Shown: piece after piece, positions 47,105 through 58,210 of the stretch
Position numbering within the stretch: the stretch's first letter is position 1
Layout of the letters: the number at the start of each line of letters is the position of its first letter
Source: Sipunculus nudus
Taxonomy: Eukaryota > Annelida > Sipuncula > Golfingiida > Sipunculidae
Assembly: GCA_026874595.1 (NCBI GenBank)
Contig: CM049319.1
Location: 18,827,101-18,891,100 of the forward strand
Reading direction: 5' to 3'
DNA length: 64,000 nt
Notes under the pieces: generated by a model
The model's input: the letters and a program-made list of their open reading frames with translations, nothing else
What the model was told of the DNA's origin: nothing
Databases searched by the model: none
Translations under genes and position numbers: made by a program

Positions 47105-47375
47105 TTGAATAATAATTAATTTTAATATTTCCCCATTAGGTGCCCCTATTTCTTTTGTGCTGCAAGGTCCTCGACGCCTGTGACGCTTTTTCAGGAGGTT
47201 TCTGGGAGATTTTCGCTGGCCTGTTAAGACCATGGCCAGTGCGGATGTCCTGCCCAAAAGGCATTTCCGTGCAATATGCGGTCAGGCGGATCCACTATAA
47301 TCCCCATTGATCCCCATATCCATTGTAACGCCTGTAAAGGAATTTTCTCTCTCAAAGGAAGTAAAGTTTTTAATC
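47105..47375 (+). repeat. Inverted partial copy of the 24-25-kb unit
   Basis: Reverse-complement match to 25226-25490: TTAATATTTCCCCATTAGGT, GCTGCAAGGTCCTC, GACGCTTTTTCAGGAGG, CCCAAAAGGCATTTCC and AAGGAATTTTCTCTCTCAAA. No coding role is seen. Confidence 0.8.
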
Positions 47376-47439
47376 CAAAGACCTCGATAGAAAATACCGT
47401 ATTTGTGATATCACTTATAAGGGAAACTTATTAGAGAGG

Positions 47440-47660
47440 AAACGTTTAATAATAATATGTAAACATTTCCTAAATACAAATTTCAATACAAGTCGACACA
47501 GTATCGAATACCAGTTAAATTTATATCAATCAGTCAGTATAATATACCGTTGGTAACTTATTAGTGTGTCGTTAAAGACCTCCACCAACAGCGACATCTG
47601 TTGGTGGGGACTGAGAATGAGTGTCCAGGCACGGAATACGCATTACAAACACGTATACTT
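47440..47660 (+). repeat. Dispersed repeat, paired with 51040-51260
   Basis: Shares the order AATCAGTCAGTATAATAT / GATGGTAACTT, CAGCGACATCTGTTGGTG and GTGTnCAGnnnCnGAATA with 51040-51260 in the same orientation. Confidence 0.65.
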
Positions 47661-47779
47661 TATGTTTTAAATGATAAAATGAAAAAAGAATCATCTTTTT
47701 AACCTTTGTTCTCTGTTCCTTAGGAAACACTACAAGTAAACAACGTATTGGTGTGTGTCGACGCTTCATTCAGATTTCA

Positions 47780-49057
47780 TACTTGTGTGTATTATAAAGC
47801 TGCAAGGAAAATCATCTTTTAAATCTTTTACCTGCATATTTATCATTTAGGAGACAATAAAAAACTACAATGCCGTGGTGTTGGTTGATGCATGCGTCAG
47901 ACTTTACACATCAGGTTTCTCTGAAACAATAGCTTAAGTTGTTAAATTGGCGGCGGAGGACTCATTGCAAATGCTGGGCTGCATTCAATGTATTCAAATA
48001 CCCATCTGAGTCTTTATGACTACATACCTACAGATATAAAACTCGCACAATGTCACCGCCAACGTGCTACTTCCTTCATCGTTATATATAAAACCAAAGA
48101 AATATATGAAACGATATGAAAGTGTGCCGTGCTGTGTAGCCTAGAAACGGAATTTATTGCTCCAATAAAATTATTAAAATTGCACAGCCAAAAGCCCAAA
48201 GGAATTGGGACACTACCATCTTTATGACCAATCTACATTGAATATATTCTTTGCCAACTTCTTCACAGACTTATGGGATGTTAAATTTCAAACCGTCATT
48301 TACAAATTTATCCGCAACCCAAAAAGAGTGTACACAGAAAATAATGTGTCGCTCTTGAAAGCACTAACATCTCGACCAATAATTCTTATTTACCATGAAC
48401 CAAAGTTTAGGATAAATTTAAAAACTAAACAAGGCCCTCCAAGGCAGGCTTTAACTAAACATGTTGTTGTTGTATTTTGTTAACTGAATATATATTAAAA
48501 CACCCATATGAAAATAAATACCTATACGTTAGAGATCACTCATTGGAGATGTATCCGGTTAGAGGGCTACAGTGTGTGAATGACAATGTTCACATATGAA
48601 TATTTTTATCATGATACGGTGCAAGGACTTCTTGTATTGATCTGCTTTTTAACTTTAACGATCAATTGTAAGGACTGCTACCATGTTGAGATTTAAAATA
48701 TTTGGTACACAGTTCCTAATGAATAGATTAACATTTCTTCAAAGTTCGAGTAGTCATACGAGAACTGATGGACGCGATTAACGTTCCTTTGGTTTCTGAT
48801 GTCTGATCTCGTGTGGTTTGTAACGGTACATGTCAGGGTTTTCTGTTGTTTTTTTTATTCATAGATCGCCCTCGTTTGCGTAAAACAAGTGGTCAGGTGA
48901 GATTGCTTCAGTGAATAAAGCTCCTAATTACCTAAGGTTCAGACTGTACAAATTCATGTTAACATTTGTGAGAACAAATAAAGGGACTACATGGGAACAA
49001 AAGTAATCAACACTGCATTATTGAAGCTTTTATCATAGTTTTTTTGTGGTGTGTTAC

Positions 49058-49088
<31 letters not shown>

Positions 49089-49880
49089 TTATTATCATTA
49101 TTATTATTATAAATATTTATTCAGGACGAGCTATTAAGCTTTTCCATCCTGAATATTCAAAGTGCATTCACCGATGCTTTAATAAAACGGCTTTCATACA
49201 AGCCTAGGTAGAGAGATTACACTTAACCAAGGCTTGAAATCTACAAACGTTTATGATATGATATATAATATATAATATATATGTAAGATTTCATTTACTT
49301 ACTAAATACCCTATAGGAAAAGCGCTTATTTCTGCCAAGATTTACTGGAAATGGTTCAAGGACTGTGTGACAAAAATTACTTTTCCATAGATTTATTGGT
49401 CACATTGATATGCTTGAGATGTTTCAGGGAATGCACGACTAGATCAATTCTAAGTTATATTTATGTACTTACTATCTTAGACCGTACTCCGTTGTGTGTT
49501 CTTGTCTGTCAAATTGTTATTAATACAATTTTGATTAAAATAATAGCCATGGCATATACTATAAGAACTCATTAGTAATGATCACATCTAAAATACAACT
49601 TTTCATGCCGTGATAATTGATAAACACCTTACCATAGCAAAATTGAAGGGCAGACGAGACTGAAATCGCTGAGAAAAGGCATTTTACGGCGGATGAAGTT
49701 TAAATTGTCGATATTAGTGCCAGGTATATGTCTATGTTATTTACCTACAAATACTACCTTCAAAGACTGCCAAACGCCACAAACCATGGCATGGAGAGTG
49801 CCTTGTATTTGTAACTAACCTAGTTGTACAATCAATGTGAAATAAATAAAGTTTATGGCTGCAGATTTCCCCGACAGAAG
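47780..49880. other. No gene seen; contains (ATT)n at 49055-49110
   Basis: AT-rich non-coding sequence. A 92-codon frame at 48205-48483 has no recognisable domain and no ATG start that would favour it. Confidence 0.45.
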
Positions 49881-49889
49881 GCGCATTTT

Positions 49890-50226
49890 TCTGCATGAAT
49901 ATGCTTAAATTGCTGATCCGACACGGAATGCGGTTCCGGCTTGAGGAATGCGGATACAAATCGACATGGACCATATACATATTAGGAGATTCATTTTTTC
50001 GCAGACCAGGCGGGAGGAATACGTATCCGGCAAAATGGCAGACCGAATATGGCAGCGGAATGCGTGTTGAGAGATTTCATAAGTATTTGCACGACAACAC
50101 GATGTTATCCAAGACTCGCTCCGGAATCCCATGCGGGACCGGCAAAGCTCGCTATGTATCGATTCTTTATGCCGGTCACGCATCCATCTTGCCCGGGCCT
50201 AGACTGGCCCAGTGGATGCAATGATT
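49890..50226. other. GC-richer segment, open on both strands, unassigned
   Basis: Richer in G+C and CpG than its surroundings, open for about 110 codons on + and 92 on -. Neither translation shows a known domain. A transposon fragment is more likely than a gene. Confidence 0.35.
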
Positions 50227-50591
50227 AAGACATAATTCCTGCCACAGAGAGAACCATCAAATTTTCTCTTGCTGTGTCCCAATCCTTTCAACAGGTGATG
50301 CCACCTCGCGGCATATTATATAAGCAGTTTAGGTGTTCGACGGTAAACGAATACTGCACAATACATGCCTTAAACAAAAGATGTACAGGGACTAACCCTT
50401 ACAAACAGTTACACTTCTGCTGCCTCCCTGCACTAGTAACTTTAATAATAGTAACTCTTTTAAGAAATTTCCACATTTTTTTAATGTAAAAATATTTGTT
50501 TGTTCTTATCAGCATTGTTTCTTTCAACACGATATATCTTTTCTAAATGCCTACACCGGTCTGTAAAATCTGGCAACTGACATTTACGCCG

Positions 50592-50593
<2 letters not shown>

Positions 50594-50652
<59 letters not shown>
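50594..50652. repeat. (AT)n microsatellite
   Basis: Uninterrupted AT run. Confidence 0.95.
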
Positions 50653-50655
<3 letters not shown>

Positions 50656-51039
50656 CGAAAGGCCGAGGAGGATTTGTGGGCTTACCTACCAAAAGTTCAA
50701 CTTTAATATGTACCTGTCGCATGTTGAAAGGCTTAGTACATATGCTTTTATTAATATGTGTTCAGGTAAAGAAAATATATAATTTTTTACCGCAATTTGT
50801 TTTTGAGACGTGCAATTGTAAAAATTATATTACACTCAGAAGACAATAAATAAATCTAGGAATACACACCTATCCGTGACATTTTCTGATAGTAATATGC
50901 TATCAGTGCGCTGTAAAAAACGTGACGCCAATACCCTCCGGCTGCGGGGAAGGGAGCTGAGAGTTCGGGTACGTGGATAAACATGATCATATCTGTATTA
51001 TCTCTAATTATAAAAGAAGAGAAAAATGTTACGAAAATC

Positions 51040-51260
51040 ATATTTAATCATTTCTTTAAAAAAAATTTTAATACAAGGTGACCAGTTGGTATCCAATTCT
51101 TATTATTCAATATATGAATATCAACCAGTCAATCAAATATTCCGATGGTAACTTTTCAATGTGTCTTCAAAGAACTCCACGCCAGCGACATCTGTTGGTG
51201 AGAACTTAGAATAAGTGTTCAGATGCAGAATATTATTTATAAACACATATATGACATCGC
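51040..51260 (+). repeat. Dispersed repeat, second copy of 47440-47660
   Basis: See the shared words listed for 47440-47660. Confidence 0.65.
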
Positions 51261-51529
51261 CTTGACCAATGCACTTTTTATGATCTCTTTGCTAACATAT
51301 TCAGAGATTTAATGACTAACGGTACTAAATTTTCACCTGCCATACATAAAACTGTCCGCTCTCCAAAAGAGAGCTAACAAATAACTGAATATGCCCCTCG
51401 TTAAATCGTATAAGAATCCATTTGACATTTCATCCCGGCAGAGCGTTTAAATATGTTTCTTCCTATGTTGAGATTATATAACGGCACAACGTAATTTCAT
51501 TTAGAATTGACTGATCGTATGTTACGTTA

Positions 51530-51553
51530 TTGTTATCTTGTTATTATTATTGA

Positions 51554-51583
<30 letters not shown>
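51530..51583. repeat. (ATT)n microsatellite
   Basis: Trinucleotide run beside the dispersed repeat that begins about 51600. Confidence 0.9.
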
Positions 51584-51584
<1 letters not shown>

Positions 51585-51599
51585 AAGCTCATTCTTGAC

Positions 51600-51965
51600 G
51601 TTCACCGGATGTCAAACCCACAAAAAAAACAGAAGACACTGCGCAACATGAATGTTCTAATCTTATAGGGATGTTTGTGTTCAGATAAGAGAGACAGTGC
51701 GAAATATTCAATTTCATTATTAGTATATATCAAGAAAAATGAAATGCTTGCAGGCAAAACACAACATTTGCCTGCATTTTAAAAACTCTACACTGAACGA
51801 TGACAAGGGAATTCAATTAAGTTTGAGAAAACGAATCGGTTCAGTGCGAGGTGTTCACGAACTCTGTATAGCAAATGTCAGTTATATCAATTACGTGGAT
51901 TTATTTGTATTTGCTCTTTTTTCACAGACTGATTCTTACAACTTAATAAAAATGTGTTTTTCTTT
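51600..51965 (+). repeat. Dispersed repeat, second copy of 21130-21490
   Basis: Direct copy of 21130-21490, diverged; ends at AATAAAAATGTGTT in both. Confidence 0.7.
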
Positions 51966-52183
51966 ATATAAGAACTCGGTTCGACGGACTCGCTTCTCGG
52001 TTTCCAGCAGGGTGTTATAATAGGTAAACCGGAGAGATATTAGCAGAAATTTGTTATAAAGTTATTCAAACAATGACCAATTGTTTCGCACCTGAGTGGA
52101 AGACTTTTGTATATCCCCTACAACTATAAAAGACCCAAAGGAAGCCATTTGCAGTGGGACTTTTAGTCCAATAAATATATAAG

Positions 52184-52592
52184 ATTGTCTATAAGGCAAC
52201 AGTTAGAACAGACAATGACGAGAAACACTACATAGGGTGTACTGAAGATGATTTCAAGACCAGATACAATAACCACAAAGAATCCTTTCGTAACAGATCC
52301 CATGCTAAAAACACTGAACTGTCTAAACACATCTGGACACCAAAAGACAAGAATATCAATTACAAGCTCTCCTAGGAACTCTCTACCACGTAAGCTCCTG
52401 ACTTCTGTGGGACTAGAAAGTGTGACCCCTGTCTGAAAAGCTACTTATAGCAAAGAACCCCCCTGAATCATTGTTGAAATCAAGAGCTAAAATTCTTTCC
52501 AAGTGCCGCGATCAAACCAGATTCAGTCTGAAATGTTTTAAAACCTAGCATTCATACAAATATTCAACGTGCCCACTCATCCATCACATATA
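52184..52592 (+). pseudogene. Penelope-like GIY-YIG fragment (+ copy)
   Basis: The frame IVYKATVRTDND, then KHYIGCTEDDFKTRYNNHKE and TELSKHIW is the GIY-YIG endonuclease domain found at the C terminus of Penelope-like retroelements. An in-frame TAG follows NYKLS, and later frames shift. Only the 3' part of the element is present; no reverse transcriptase precedes it. The 3' tail (CCTAGCATTC, CGTGCCC) matches that of the - strand copy at 53353-53760, so both belong to one family. Confidence 0.85.
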
Positions 52593-52602
52593 AATATATA
52601 CT

Positions 52603-52603
<1 letters not shown>

Positions 52604-52681
<78 letters not shown>
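52604..52681. repeat. (AT)n microsatellite between Penelope copies
   Basis: Two AT runs joined by AAAATATAT. Confidence 0.95.
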
Positions 52682-52682
<1 letters not shown>

Positions 52683-53153
52683 CTCTGAAGAAAACAACAC
52701 TGTTAATTCACAACAGACTGTTTCACGGGATGCGACCCGATCATCAGGTGAATGTGGTTAGAATGAAGCTAACGTCGTGGTTTGAAAAGCCGAGACTTTA
52801 CGAGATTACGAGATTATGCTTTGTGCGATTCGGGTCGGGGGGGGGGGGGGCATGTGAAAGACTGACACTGATCCTATTGTTCTCGGGTGCACAATAGGAA
52901 TGGTCGGGGTACACGTGCGATACTGGAACATAACAGGGCAGGGCAAAGAGGTTATATAATGTAGTAAATAGTAAATATAATACAAAGATATAACCAGGAT
53001 GCTCAATCAGCATATTGAAATGATTTCTAATAGGGCCTTGGAAGCAGTGAACATATCAGTAGTATACATATGATATGATAAAAATACACATATACTGTGA
53101 AAATACACAATATACAAGGCAAATATACAATATAAAAGGCAAATATACTATAC
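52683..53153 (-). repeat. Penelope pseudo-LTR arm, left
   Basis: Reverse complement of 53760-54235, differing mainly in a G tract (52839-52850) and a few bases. Read in the sense direction it begins TTTGCCTTTTATATTG and ends with the ribozyme and CTTCAGAG. Confidence 0.9.
52706..52753 (-). ncRNA. Type I hammerhead ribozyme (- strand)
   Basis: In the - direction: stem I ATTCAC, core CTGATGA, stem II CGGG-TCGCAT-CCCG, core GAA, stem III ACA-GTC-TGT, then T and the closing GTGAAT of stem I. Same sequence as the + copy at 54156-54203. Predicted cleavage is between 52712 and 52711. Confidence 0.85.
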
Positions 53154-53352
53154 CCATACCAAGTGGTGCAAGTCTCCTAGCTGAAGGTCGTTAAGCCCAT
53201 TAGACCAGGATAAAGTAGAACTTTCCTGTCATCCAATGGGCTCCACGAGCCAGCAGTGAGAGAACAACTACCTGAACAAATGAGTCTGCCCAGCGGATCC
53301 TCGTTGGGGGGGGGGGGGGGTTAAAGGGGCACGCTGAATATTAGTACGAATG

Positions 53353-53760
53353 CTAGGTTTTAAAATATTTCAGGGTGAATTTGTTTTGATGGCGGCACTT
53401 GGAGAGAATTTCAGCTCTTGAGTTCAACAATGATCCAGGGGGGGCCGTAGCTATAAGTAGCTTTTCAGACAAGCAGAGATCACACTTCCTAGTCCCACAG
53501 AAGTAAGGTGCTGCCTTGGCAGATATTTCCCAGGATAGCTTGTAATTGATATTGTTGTCTTTTAGTGACCAAATGTGTTTAGACAGTTCAGTGTTTTTAG
53601 CGTGGGATCTGTTCCGAAAGGATTGCTTGTGGTTATTATATCTTGTCTTGAAATCACCTTCAGTACACCCTATGTAGTGTTTCACGTCATTTTCTGTTCT
53701 AACTGTTGCTTTATAGACAATGCATTTCAGCTGACATTGACCATTCATAGGACATTCGTC
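53353..53760 (-). pseudogene. Penelope-like GIY-YIG endonuclease domain, 5'-truncated
   Basis: The frame is open from about 53760 to a stop at 53353. It begins CPMNGQCQLKCIVYKATV, goes on to HYIGCTEGDFKTRYNNHK and TELSKHIWSLKD, and ends near CDLCLSEKLLI and LLNSRAEILSKCRH. These are the GIY and YIG motifs, the catalytic Arg helix and the cysteine pairs typical of Penelope-type endonucleases, which nick target DNA for reverse transcription. Only this domain remains; everything upstream is replaced by the inverted arm. Confidence 0.9.
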
Positions 53761-54235
53761 TTTTGCCTTTTATATTGTATATTGTATATTTGCCTTGTAT
53801 ATTGTGTATTTTCACAGTATATGTGTATTTTTATCATATCATATGTATACTACTGATATGTTCACTGCTTCCAAGGCCCTATTAGAAATCATTTCAATAT
53901 GCTGATTGAGCATCCTGGTTATATCTTTGTATTATATTTACTATTTACTACATTATATAACCTCTTTGCCCTGCCCTGTTATGTTCCAGTATCGCACGTG
54001 TACCCCGACCATTCCTATTGTGCACCCGAGAACAATAGGATCAGTGTCAGTCTTTCACATGCCCCCCCCCCCGACCCGAATCGCACAAAGCATAATCTCG
54101 TAATCTCGTAAAGTCTCGGCTTTTCAAACCACGACGTTAGCTTCATTCTAACCACATTCACCTGATGATCGGGTCGCATCCCGTGAAACAGTCTGTTGTG
54201 AATTAACAGTGTTGTTTTTCTTCAGAGTTATACCG
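53760..54235 (+). repeat. Penelope pseudo-LTR arm, right (inverted)
   Basis: The inverted partner of 52683-53153. It abuts the truncated coding region directly, which is how a 5'-truncated copy joined to an inverted repeat should look. Confidence 0.9.
54156..54203 (+). ncRNA. Type I hammerhead ribozyme (+ strand)
   Basis: Stem I strands ATTCAC (54156-54161) and GTGAAT (54198-54203) pair perfectly. Between them lie the invariant core CTGATGA (54162-54168), stem II CGGG/CCCG (54170-54173, 54180-54183) with a U-U at its base, the core GAA (54185-54187), a 3-bp stem III ACA/TGT (54188-54190, 54194-54196) with a 3-base loop, and U at the cleavage position (54197). A short stem III and type I topology are typical of Penelope ribozymes. 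The function is probably self-cleavage of the retroelement transcript. Confidence 0.87.
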
Positions 54236-54289
54236 CTCTGGCCTAGCTTGTAGGCCATAGAGCACTTTACATCGGAGGGTAACACTACC

Positions 54290-54290
<1 letters not shown>

Positions 54291-54339
<49 letters not shown>
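54291..54339. repeat. (AT)n microsatellite
   Basis: Uninterrupted AT run. Confidence 0.95.
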
Positions 54340-54342
<3 letters not shown>

Positions 54343-55287
54343 TTCGCCGTCTTGAAAATTAACTTCATAAGAGCAGTTTTTACGATTTCTTTTACCATGA
54401 AATTAGCTTTTGGTCTGTTGCAATGCTCATCAAGCACTGGTCACTGTGGAGAAGGCCGAATAGTAAAAATATGGTCACGGTATGACAACGTCACTTAGAA
54501 CTGTACAATCCTACTGCATTGAATCCCAAAAGAAGCGCCAACGTTCGAACACACCGACAAATGAAGTTGGGCCCCCTTCTTAACAAAAATTACATTTAGG
54601 CTATTTCCGTACTGTTTAGTGCATTCTCCACACTCGCGCGTTAAGCGACTTCATATTTTCTAACATGGTCTTTTTCGCTTTCATTCGTGTAAGTGAGTAA
54701 AAGAAACATTTTAGCCTTTAATCATATGCAAGGGTAAAATGGAGCTAGGGCAATTCAATAACTATTATATGGTATAGAATTATTTTAAGGTTGTTTCCAC
54801 ATAACTGAGTTTTTTTTTAATTTCACATGGTTTTATATAAAGTGCAGAATACTTTTGATCTATGTCAAATTCACAGAGATGATTGGTGTGTATGAGGACT
54901 AAACCCCTATCAAATTACAGTATGGTCACCAGAGTCCAATCGCTGATTTTGTATTGCACACATTGTTTAAGACTGATTAAAAAAAACTTTTTATCCATAT
55001 ATACCCTAGTCCAGGAATACCAGATAATTACACCCACCGAGATTTCAGGGCCAATTTTTATGACATTTATTGAAAAGCGCTCTTTTTAACATTCTTCAAT
55101 AAATAATGAATATTATTCGTTTTTTATTTTATATCACCATTTTGCTATCGTATATCTGGAGTACGCCAATGAAGCTACCCTAAGCTGGGTTTAATGACTA
55201 CCATTCAGTTATTCGATCTCTGTGATGTTAAGCAATTCAGTTAGGCTCGGGAAATTTTAAACTTTGATTGGCACATAATTAATTGTC
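54340..55287. other. No gene seen
   Basis: AT-rich non-coding sequence between the Penelope element and the right inverted block. Confidence 0.5.
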
Positions 55288-55352
55288 TCGTATACCCCAT
55301 AATAAAGCAGTCTTTTCAAGATTTTTTCACCGATTGGTTAAAAATTATATAT

Positions 55353-55359
<7 letters not shown>

Positions 55360-55404
<45 letters not shown>
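55360..55404. repeat. (AT)n microsatellite
   Basis: AT run into which the following foldback element appears to be inserted. Confidence 0.95.
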
Positions 55405-55405
<1 letters not shown>

Positions 55406-55407
<2 letters not shown>

Positions 55408-55561
55408 GTTCATGACGTTTACCTACATGGGTTTTACAACGTTGTTTCGTGAGGGACTTTTCGAAAACCCATTATAGCAATTTCATATTGGGTTTCCGAT
55501 GAGTGAGGACCTACGGCCCTCACGAAACAACGTACCCATGTAGGTTAAAATCTTGAACTAT
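55406..55561. mobile_element. Foldback MITE
   Basis: Ends TAGTTCATGACGTTTACCTA and, inward from the right, TAGTTCAAGATTTTAACCTA, both passing into CATGGG and then GTTGTTTCGTGAGGG, so more than 45 bp at each end are inverted. The left block at 43960-45418 lacks it, so it inserted after the blocks separated. Confidence 0.75.
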
Positions 55562-56529
55562 ACATATATAACGTCTTCTGTCAGTTGAAAACTTTATCGT
55601 TGTGTATTTGAACACACACTTGACTATATTGCATATATATTAAAAATATTGCGTATACTGTAAATATACTATATATTATTTACATTTTATGAATCAATCC
55701 ATGTCATTAGTTTGGACAAACTAATTTGTCTGTGGTAAAAGCTTTGATATAAGTATTATATGTTAAAATATATGTTATACACTCAAACTAAGTATGCCTC
55801 ACGTCACATAAATCCAAGAACTCGGATACTTATAAAATTGGTCGATTATAATAAATATCTTAGAAGCTTACACTTAAATATGTGGTGACTGACAATGTAC
55901 TTGTAACCGTACACAAAATATAAGCTTTAATAGGTGCCAGTGCTTAAAACTGAATTAAAGGGTATTGTTCCGTGTCATGACAGCAATATATAAAATTATC
56001 TGATTTGTAATTAAATAGTGGTAAATCATCTATATGTATTGAATAAGAGTTAGTTTTTGCCTACAAAGGATCAAATACATATTTAACAAACATCATTGCA
56101 ATATATTATTTGTACCTGATATGTAGTACCTCGGGCCTTACGTTTTTTCGGTGCCTCTTCATTAAAATTATGTTTAAGTACATTAGTCATTGTTGCTACA
56201 GCAAAAAATATAACATATATTGAAGCAGAAATATACATGCTTCCATGTTGATTGCTTTTACGGAGCTCCGGGAGCTTCCAAGTGGAAATTGAGGACTAAA
56301 ATAGACCTTCATGTATTAAACAAACTTTGTCTTCAATTTGCATCGGTTGTATATGACAACTGACTAGGACTAGTCGTCACGATGTGATATCGATTATTGA
56401 CCAATGTTCGACGAGCAATTTCGTTAAAAGTCGGGCATATATAGAAATATCATCGACTGAATATACCTGTTGATGAATCTCCGGGAAATGTATCGATTAC
56501 ACAGATGTGATCTGATGTTGGAGTCGGTC

Positions 56530-56593
56530 AGTCTTTGAGATTATTGCCATTGAAAACACAAGATATACATAGAGACACAGACACAGACACATA

Positions 56594-56652
<59 letters not shown>

Positions 56653-56770
56653 GTGTCATTGTATAAGGAAAATGAAACATAAATACACAGAGAGTTTGCT
56701 TCACTGCCGATTGGAATCGATCCCATGACCTTCCGATTGCGGGTCGTTTGATCTGGGCGTGAAGATACAA
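56530..56770 (-). mobile_element. tRNA-derived SINE, right block
   Basis: On the - strand: GCAATCGGAAGGTCATGG, GATCGATTCCAATCGGCAG (B box region), CTGTGTATTTATGTTTCATT, TATACAATGACAC, then (AT)n at 56596-56649. Confidence 0.65.
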
Positions 56771-56835
56771 CACTAATGTGACTTCACTTTGCTTGTTTCT
56801 ATAATAGTGTAGAAATATACAGAGGGGCTTGATTT

Positions 56836-57016
56836 TGTTGCAGCTCAGTGGCTAGACCGCAAGCAACCGGTAATCATAAGGTCATAGATCCGATTCCCAT
56901 CGGCTTTGAACCAACTTTTCTGTGTAATTATGTTCAATTCCTCTATACAATGACACACAGACATATTTTTCTGTATAGTCATGTTCCCCCCTCTCTCTCT
57001 CTCTCCTTTTGACATA

Positions 57017-57054
<38 letters not shown>
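56836..57054 (+). mobile_element. tRNA-derived SINE, head-to-head partner
   Basis: The best preserved head: CAGCTCAGTGGCTAGA (A box), GGTAATCATAAGGTCATAG and ATCCGATTCCCATCGGC (B box and T arm). The body CTGTGTAATTATGTTCAATT, TATACAATGACACAC and a CT-rich then (AT)n tail follow. No intact acceptor stem, so not a working tRNA. Confidence 0.7.
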
Positions 57055-57055
<1 letters not shown>

Positions 57056-57059
57056 CATT

Positions 57060-57907
57060 GACATTTAGGTCTAGAATTCCCTTTTCCATTCTTAATTTAG
57101 TTTTATGAGGTTTGAACGAAAAAATAACAAAGGTGGCAGTTCTTGTTGATCCCGATAAATCTCCGCCTCTTGAGCGTCATGCACGTGATTCTGCATGGCC
57201 TCCTGTAAATAATCTAACATAAATCATTATACAGTTTATTTTAATGTGGAATTCATGAGTAATATAATGAAAAGATTACTATATGAAATAAATTTTTTTT
57301 TATTTTATTCTCTATTTGGTTATTGTGATTATAATAGTCAGACCAGCATATCCAATTAAGAAGATTATGGAAAATTCATATATCAATTGAACAATGACAA
57401 ATATTTAGATGTACAATAAGATCTACTGGGTGTACAATCCAATTTTCTTCACATGAAACCTTTACGGTTGCCAATCATGGCCGTTTTGCTTTTATTTGTG
57501 TATTCTCTGAACAAACACGAAACACACCACGTGGGTTAGAAAATGGCGGCTCTAAAAGCGCCATTCGCATATTTTGTCTGTACCGTAAAAGTGGAAATTT
57601 ATTGATGCACGTGATCCCTTCAAGCCTTTTTCATGGACATTCTGGAAAAGAAATTTCAATATATTACAGTTTAAAAAAAGAATTATCAGGGTTTCCTATG
57701 CCAAACTAAATTCAATCGACACAATCCGCCACTTTCCTACCATTAGTTCTATTTTTCACTTTATACGAAACGTACTTGTTAGATGGGTCATGTTCAGAGG
57801 GGCGTCATTAAATCAAATTTAAATTGGAAGGCATGGATCTGCCAGGGGCAAAATTAATTTTACCAAAAATTATCCTCATGACAACGTATTAAGAAAATGA
57901 AGACCAA
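57060..57907. other. No gene seen
   Basis: AT-rich non-coding flank of the LINE insertion. Confidence 0.5.
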
Positions 57908-57919
57908 CATTGACCTTTT
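57908..57919. repeat. LINE target-site duplication, 3' side
   Basis: CATTGACCTTTT, identical to 63409-63420. The poly(T) that follows makes its inner boundary uncertain by a few bases. Confidence 0.8.
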
Positions 57920-57933
57920 TTTTTTTTACAATA

Positions 57934-57939
57934 TTTATT
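57934..57939 (-). terminator. LINE polyadenylation signal
   Basis: AATAAA on the - strand, six bases before the poly(A) tail begins. Confidence 0.8.
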
Positions 57940-58210
57940 CAAAAAGACGATACACACATACATATACATACATGGCATAACAAAATAAGCGATATACATA
58001 AATTAGTACAGGTACAGACAAAAGTGCCTATTTTAGTCATTCATATTCTTCTGAATGTAATGTTTGTTAAGAATAAAGGAAAATGTTTGTTAAGAACAGT
58101 TCATCAACACCCTCCGCTTGTTCACCAATACCTTTCTAAATGACAAATAGACTACACATGAAAGTGAGCTCTTTACATGAAACATGCACTTAAAAAAAAT
58201 TAAATAAACA

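Larger units (their letters stand above)
52683..54235 (-). mobile_element. Penelope-like element with inverted terminal repeats
   Basis: Read on the - strand: an inverted arm (54235-53760), a truncated GIY-YIG domain (53760-53353), a 3' tail (to about 53155) and a second arm (53153-52683) carrying a hammerhead ribozyme. The arms are about 470 bp, almost identical and in opposite orientation. Penelope elements are known for pseudo-LTRs, 5' truncation and partly inverted copies, and for hammerhead ribozymes in those repeats. The reverse transcriptase is missing, so this copy is dead. Confidence 0.85.
55288..57055 (-). repeat. Large inverted repeat block, right copy
   Basis: Reverse-orientation partner of 43960-45418. 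It carries an extra foldback element (55406-55561) and better preserved SINE heads. The gap between the two blocks is about 9.9 kb and contains a dead LINE, repeats and the Penelope copies. Confidence 0.8.

Noticed and set aside
52798-54111. Repeated 66-71-residue frames (LIEHPGYIFVLYLLFTTLYN...) in both Penelope arms
   Set aside because: They lie in the non-coding pseudo-LTR and are shared only because the arms are copies; G/C-tract length alters the frame.
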